Source: Pseudoips prasinana
Taxonomy: Eukaryota > Arthropoda > Insecta > Lepidoptera > Nolidae
Assembly: GCA_951640165.1 (NCBI GenBank)
Contig: OX621260.1
Coordinates: 14,402,001 to 14,466,000 of the forward strand
Direction: 5' to 3'
Length of the DNA: 64,000 nucleotides
Shown here: piece after piece, positions 58,439 through 64,000 of the stretch
Layout: every line of letters starts with the position of its first letter
Position numbering within the stretch: position 1 is the stretch's first letter
Position numbers and translations under genes: made by a program
The notes under the pieces: generated by a model
The model's database searches: none
The model's input: only the letters and a program-made list of their open reading frames with translations
What the model was told of the DNA's origin: nothing

Positions 58439-59010
58439 TCAGGAGTAGGCTACTCTTGCCCTAGCAAGCGCGTCCCACTTCCTGCGCACGGGACAGTCTT
58501 CGTCGAATGCACCGTGCCCCGCATCTGCAATTTCGGCAGCCTTGCAGTTTACACAACTAGGTTTGTGCCTGTTTTTCCATTCCTCACAGTCTTTGCGCGT
58601 GTGGTCGCCGCCGCAGTGAGAACACTTTTCTTCTTTGTCCGAGCATAGCTTCCGCCCATGGCCAAAGCGGAGACAGCGTGTACACTGAATCAGCGGGGAC
58701 TGGTCAAAGACCCGCACCCGCTGCAAGTCAATGTGCACCTTCCCTACCTCGACGAGCCGCCCCCATACTGGCGGGGAGACCTCTAACACAACGTGGTTTT
58801 CGTTAGGATTTCGTGTTCTCTTCCTGTATTTGACCGCGACGGCAATCTACTCCTCTTTGAGGTCACCTAGGATGTGGGAGCTTTGGCTTGTTATGGACCT
58901 GACGATGTCTTCGTCCGTATTACATTGTAACACATTGGTCACGACGACTAGAGGATTCCTATTTGTCGCCTCTTCTACCTTTAGGGTGTTGGCAGACCGC
59001 CTCAGCTTGT
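58439..59010 (-). pseudogene. LINE ORF1 (gag) with three zinc knuckles, broken
   Basis: Minus strand: SANTLKVEEATNRNPLVVVT and HILGDLKEE, then stops near 58845 and 58800. A second frame follows with PPVWGRLVEVGKVHIDLQRV and CCHC knuckles CTRCLRFGHGRKLC, CSHCGGDHTRKDC and CVNCKAAEIADAGHGAFDEDC, ending in ARARVAYS. This is the usual RNA-binding ORF1 of R1/Jockey-type LINEs. The start is missing. Confidence 0.78.
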
Positions 59011-59329
59011 CCGCCACATATTGGATATAACACCAGATATAACACCAAACACCAGGTTGCGGCAGGCGCCGAGGGCACGGCTTTTTGACGTCTCGGTGGC
59101 GCGTACTAACATTGGTAAATTCGCACCGGTGGCAATAGGCATACGAGTAATAAACAGCACCTCTCAAAGAGTGGACATTTTTAATTGTTCATTGGCGGAA
59201 TTCGTGAGGGTGACTCTGGATTTACTTTGTAATAATTAGTAATATTGTTCTCATTATCGCATTGGGTACAAAACCTGTCATGATAATGTTAAGTAGATTA
59301 AATAAATAAAATAAAAATAAATAAACGTG

Positions 59330-59910
59330 TAAAAAGGTTAATGTTCACATTAGTTCCTCGGTAACATAACGTGAATTAGGTAACAATATGCACTATAGTA
59401 TGTTATTAATCACACATACTTTTTGAAATATTCAGATAAGTTCCTTTGTAATTTAACGTGAATAGAAGGCAACAATACGCACTATACTTTGTTGTTCGTC
59501 ATACATACATAGACTCACGCCTGTTTCCCAGAGGGGTAGGCAGAGACAACGGATTTCAATCTGTCACGATCTTTGCACACGTCTTTTGCCTCGATTACTG
59601 TCATTATATTCTTCATACATGCTCGCTGGTTTAGGGTCTTCTGACCTGCCCTTTCTTGAGAACGTCTCCGATTTGGCCAGAGAATGTTCGAATATATATA
59701 CTATATATATTCTACTACTACTATATATATAATACTTTATGAAATGTTGAAATTAGTTCCCACGTAACTTATATGTGAATAGTAAGCAACAATACGCACT
59801 ATATATATAATACTTTTTGAAATGTTAAAATTAGTTCCAGCGTTACTTATACGTAAATAGTAGGCAACAATATGCGCTATACCTACTTTGTTGTTCATCT
59901 ATCTATACAT
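59330..59910 (+). repeat. Dispersed roughly 90-bp repeat cluster with a LINE scrap
   Basis: Units contain TACTTTTTGAAATGTTCAAA, TTAGTTCCxACGTAACTTAT and GCAACAATACGCACTATA. Copies at about 59340-59500 and 59735-59910 flank an inverted LINE tail (59510-59690). Others: 56590-56660, 62545-62670, 63345-63470. Confidence 0.7.
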
Positions 59911-60041
59911 ATAATAAAATCGTAGGAAAGTCAAAACTGTACAATGAATATTTTTCAAAAAGGATAATTGGGGCGCGGGCGTGATCTACAATTGATATCG
60001 AAACCAAAAATATAGTTTTTACAATTTTTGTCTGTGTGTCT

Positions 60042-62366
60042 ATACAACGTGTAACAGAAAGTGTGAACGTAACTTAAGGGGGTTATAGGGTATCAGGACG
60101 GCTACCTATGGACGAAACTTCAAACAGAAATAATCATTTTTTATTCAACTAGTAATTTATTTTTCTATCGACAACCTAAATCAACAAGTAAGATTACCGA
60201 CATTATGAACAGCACTAAAAACTCAGCCGCAAGGGTAATGAACCTTACCCCGCGAACTCTTTGGGTACCTACTACTTAGACTGTAAATAAAAAGTGTGGT
60301 TCTGTACAGTCACATAATTTATTACACGTGTTTATTTTAAGATTCAATCAAATGTTTAACTGAATTTTTGCTCTAATTTTTAAAGGTTCTCTGTAACGAC
60401 ATTTTAATCATTCATACAAATTTGATAACAAGGAAAAATCACTTAATTTAATTTAAATTGATATTCCGCAAGATGTTGGATCTAGGAGAAATAAATAATT
60501 TAATTGACTTATGTAACTGTAGATATTTTTTTGTGTGTTAAATAGTAAGAATATTAAATTTTTCTTTCAGTATGTGAATTTAATCTGGCCGGAAACGAAT
60601 AGGTACTTAATTTTTAATACAAACTAACCAGATAAACACACGCGGTACGACTACTGATAAATTACGAAAAAATATGAATAATGTACTAGGCCCATATGAA
60701 CATTAGGGACATTTCGAATTCCGTCCTGATTTTGTCGCAAGGAACTCTAATACGGCGGCGAATACAAAGGATTGATGTAGGTAAATAATAAATGGTTAAA
60801 TATTTTTTAATATTCATCAAAGCGGGCGCCATTTGAATGTGTTCGTGTATAACTCATTGGTCTAGCGGTAACGTGTTCAACTGCAGATAATAAAGTCCTG
60901 GGTTCAAATCCCGGGTCGGGCCTAAAAGTGATTATGGGAATAATGAAGTCCTGGGTTCAATTCCCGGGTCGGACCAAAAAGTGTTTATAGGATTTTTCCG
61001 TAAAAAGAAATTTCTCAGTATCAGCCCGAAGTCTGGGAGTTGACGATATTACACCCCCATGCCTCGGAGAGTACGTAAAGCCGTCGTTCCTGTGCCTGAC
61101 CTCTTTCCGGTCGTATCGCTAGTCGTCCCATCGGATCATGAGAGTGATGGAATATAAAGTGCGGGGGCACTTTCAATTCCCTGTAACGACATATTAAGCA
61201 TTCATACAATACATACAAATAAAAAAATATGAATAATGTACTAGGCTCATATGAACAGTAGGGGACATTTCAAATTCCATCCTGATTATATCCAAAGTTA
61301 CACTAATATGGCGGCAAAATCAAAGAGTTGATGTAGGTAAATAATAAACGGTTAAATATCTTTTAATATTCATGTAAGCGAGCCGCGCGCGTCGTCGATA
61401 CCTAGGCGGCTCTTTTGAGTGGACTCAAAGACGCCGCCAATGGGGCCGCGTTCGAAGAAAGTCGCCAAATTCATCAAATATTGTGCATTTATTTAAAAAT
61501 ATTAAAATCATCAGTTGTTCGTAAACTGTTGTCTATTTAGGTCGTGTTTAGTTACTAAATCGTCTAAAATGTCGTTTAGTAATGAGTAAAGTGTTCCGCG
61601 AAATCCTTAACTATGTCGTTTAGTGATCGTAATAATTTTGAAAATTTCGTGCATTCATCTATGAAAGAATAGCCTCAGACGTGCACTTTGTGATGAGGAG
61701 GATTCATAAGTCACAGAATTTAAGGCTGATTAATTACGAGGAACCTATGTCGTGAAGGGTACAGTGTCGCGATGGAGGCCACGCCTCTTTATAACTAAGA
61801 AACATGAAAGCTTTACGATTCTATGAATATGTTGTAGGTACATGAAAGAGACTCGTGTTAGTTGGCAAGTCTTAGAGTTAAGCTTTCGGTGTCGGTGCAG
61901 ATTTTAGTGAACGTGAAATAATGAAATTTTTCCATCAGTAGTGAAAACAACTTCAACTAGAAGTTAAACTATAAAAAGATTCTCGTAATGTGTTTGTGTA
62001 TCACGTACTTATGCGATGTAAAGTATCCAATATTCAGCAGTGCTATAAATAAAAACATAACTCGAAAATAAAACAAAATATGTGTAGTGAGTGCAATCGG
62101 AATCAAACTACCAGGCGTGCATAGAAACACAGAGGTATGTCAAACAATTTCTAGCTTAATAGTCAAGCGACAGAATCAGCTGTGCTGTGTTAGGACGGAT
62201 GTTCGTTATATCTATAAAAATACTTGTCGATATATTGAATGGTATATTATTTTACGATCAGGTTTAAAATGATGGTATTTCGGTATGAGATTTTGTGTAT
62301 AGGTAGGCTTAAGGAGACCGTATATGCCCCTTAAGTTACGTTCACTCTTTCTGTTACACGTTGTAT
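60042..62366. mobile_element. 2.3-kb non-autonomous TIR element
   Basis: Inverted ends of about 39 bases (ATACAACGTGTAACAGAAAG ... CTTAAGGGG) with one mismatch. TA may be the target. The interior has no supported gene, but has a duplicated block (60700-60830 and 61250-61385; GATGTAGGTAAATAATAAA) around a SINE copy. Confidence 0.78.
60850..61165 (+). mobile_element. SINE-like repeat, family D, copy 2
   Basis: A tRNA-like head with CATTGGTCTAGCGGTAACG and GGGTTCAAATCCCGGGTC (B box repeated once more at 60954), followed by the family body as at 22560-22775. Nested in the 2.3-kb TIR element. Confidence 0.7.
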
Positions 62367-62369
62367 GTA

Positions 62370-62541
62370 TGTCCGGGCTAATCTAAAAAGTACAGCATGG
62401 ATTTACTTCAAATTTTGCATGAATATTACTAAGAGGTCGGGTCAACATATAGGCCACATATTATCACGCTATCACCTACGGGGGAGGAGCTGTGATAATT
62501 TATAAAATTTAACGCGGGTAAAACCGCGGGGCACAGCTACT
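62370..62541 (+). mobile_element. Helitron-like 3' end
   Basis: Ends ACGCGGGTAAAACCGCGGGG then CACAGCTAC, a close relative of 47860-48030 with a changed last base. Confidence 0.6.
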
Positions 62542-62673
62542 TATAAATAATTTTTGAAACTTATGCGTGAATAGTAGGCAGCAATATGTTACTTTGTTGT
62601 TCATCATACATACTTTTAGAAATGTTCAAATTAGTTCCCACGTAACTTATGTATATCTGAATAGTAAGCTTGA

Positions 62674-62922
62674 CGGTCACCGTAGCCTAGTTGGTAGTGA
62701 TCCTGCCTACGAAGCTGGTGGTCCTGGGTTCGAATCCCGGTAATTGCAAATATTTGTGTGATGCGCAGGAATATTTGTTTCTGAGTCATGGATGTTTTCT
62801 ATGTATATAAGTATTTATCTAACTATATAAGTATGTATATCGTCGCCTGGTACCCATAGTACAAGCTTTGCTTAGTTTGGGGCTAGGATGATCTGTGTGA
62901 CATTGTCATTGTCATACATTGT
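62674..62922 (+). mobile_element. tRNA-headed SINE, family A, in the 90-bp repeat
   Basis: Head GGTCACCGTAGCCTAGTTGG and B box GGGTTCGAATCCCGG. GTAAGC on both sides is the likely target duplication, and joining the flanks restores the 90-bp repeat (GAATAGTAAGCAATAATACG). Confidence 0.85.
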
Positions 62923-62944
62923 AAGCAATAATACGCACGCACAA

Positions 62945-63341
62945 TACAACATGTAACTTAATTAACGCTCATCCCGAAAGTAGTTTGCTCAGAATCGTTT
63001 ACTGAATCTACTTATTTAATTTTAATATAGGTAATTTCTTTTTCCAGAAATTATGAAAACTACGTAAATTATTGTCATATTAACCCTGTACTGTCAAAAC
63101 AAATTGAAATGGACCGTAAGTCAAAGTAATAAGCCTTTAAATCGTCGTTTTATTTGTATTCATACAAATTCCATCATTCAATACAAAATAAAGAAAAATA
63201 AACTTTATTTCAAGAAACTAATTTAGTAAATAACAATGCATATACATGTTAAATTAAAAATTCAGTATATGTATTATGATTACAACATAATATTCTCGTT
63301 GGGGTGTTTGAGGGTGTGCGTTAATTACGTAACATGTTGTA
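62945..63341. mobile_element. 397-bp TIR element, complete copy
   Basis: Inverted ends TACAACATGTAACTTAATTA / complement with two or three mismatches. The inner block TTGAAATGGACCGTAAGTCA and an AATAAACTTTATTTC hairpin are shared with 42933-44623 and, in part, 13803-14026. Confidence 0.8.
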
Positions 63342-63464
63342 TTATTGTTGTTTGTCATACATACTTTTTGAAATGTTCAAATTAGTTCCGACGTAACTTA
63401 TAAGTGAATAGGAAGCAACAATACGCACTATACTTACTTTGTTGTGCATCATACCTACATACTT

Positions 63465-64000
63465 TTAAGGGTTCCGTAGCCAAATGGCTAAAAACGGAAC
63501 CCTTATAGATTCGTCATGTCTGTCTGTCAGTCCGTCCGTATGACACAGCCACCTTTTGCCGAAACTATAAGAGCTGTACTGTTGAAACTTGGTAAGTAGA
63601 TGTATTCTGTGAACCGTATTAAGATTTACACACAAAAATAGAAAAAGAACAATAATTTCGGGGGTTCCCCATACACAGAACTGAAACTCCATTTTTTTTT
63701 CAACGAACCCATACATGTGGGGTATCTATGGATAGGTCTTCAAAAATGATATTGAGGTTTCTAGTATAATTTTTTTATAAACTGAATAGTTTGCGCGAGA
63801 GACACTTCCAAAGTGGTAAAATTAGTGTCCCCCCACCCCTGTAATTTCTAAAATAAGAGAATGTTAAAACTAAAAAAAATATATGATGTACATTACAATG
63901 CAAACTAACAACGAAAATTGGTTTGAACAAAATCTATTAAGTAGTTTTTTTAAAATACGTCATAAATCGTAAACCGCAATTTACCTTTTATTTGATCAAC
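63465..64000. repeat. Interspersed repeat, runs off the window
   Basis: Same family and orientation as 24425-25015; continues past the right edge. Confidence 0.75.

Larger units (their letters stand above)
56776..59044 (-). mobile_element. Gag-only non-LTR element with a 14-bp target duplication
   Basis: The 3' end is an A tract on the minus strand (T run at 56776-56793). CCAAACACCAGGTT stands at 56764-56777 and again at 59045-59058, marking a full insertion event. Inside are only an ORF1-like gag (truncated at its 5' end) and then 1.6 kb of A-rich, G-poor sequence (minus strand). No reverse transcriptase motif is present. An AATAAA lies near the 3' end. Confidence 0.78.

Noticed and set aside
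60850..60925. Functional tRNA gene near 60.9 kb
   Set aside because: It has a tRNA-like A and B box, but the B-box half is repeated and the rest is the body of a SINE shared with 22.5 kb.
62674..62750. Functional tRNA gene
   Set aside because: A and B boxes are present but the stems do not close. The sequence continues as a repeated SINE body found four times in the window.

Overview
This is an AT-rich, repeat-saturated stretch of insect genome, almost certainly from a moth or butterfly. It carries tRNA-headed SINEs, Helitron-like ends with a CTAG terminus, R1/RTE-type LINE tails, mariner, Mag-like gypsy, Transib and piggyBac relics, and introns inflated by these repeats. No bacterial genes, rRNA operon, CRISPR array or intact tRNA gene was seen.

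Two host genes can be built from splice sites and reading-frame continuity. On the plus strand, a 12-exon gene (27943-54924) encodes a secreted protein of 555 residues that looks like two tandem lipid-binding (TULIP/JHBP/group-7-allergen-like) modules. On the minus strand, a small gene (27770 down to 14585) encodes a predicted secreted Thr/Ser/Lys-rich peptide of about 110 residues. Its central exons are repeated 51-54 nt phase-1 cassettes. The two start codons lie head to head, 172 bp apart.

Layout. 0-0.9 kb: no gene. 1.3-8.6 kb: an RTE-type LINE split by a Mag-like gypsy element (3.5-7.7 kb, 130-bp LTRs). 8.7-9.7 kb: a 958-bp TIR element. 9.9-13.4 kb: a spliced but broken Transib (RAG1-like) transposase gene split by a LINE. 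13.4-27.8 kb: the small minus-strand gene, its introns filled by LINEs, SINEs and mariner copy 1. 27.9-54.9 kb: the TULIP-like gene, with introns full of SINEs, Helitron pieces, MITEs, mariner copy 2, a piggyBac relic and a 55-bp tandem repeat. 55-64 kb: gene-free repeats, including a gag-only LINE (56.8-59.0 kb), a 2.3-kb TIR element (60.0-62.4 kb) and dispersed copies of a roughly 90-bp repeat.

The best leads are: (1) an inverted partial copy of exon 4 of the TULIP-like gene inside a later intron of the same gene, so one pre-mRNA could fold into a stem of about 190 bp; (2) the micro-exon cassette gene and its shared promoter region; (3) two full-length, nearly identical mariner copies with open transposase frames; (4) a SINE family whose core resembles 5S rRNA; (5) a gag-only LINE that moved as a unit; (6) several nested insertions in which the empty target can be read directly. 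All family names come from reading motifs; no database search was run.
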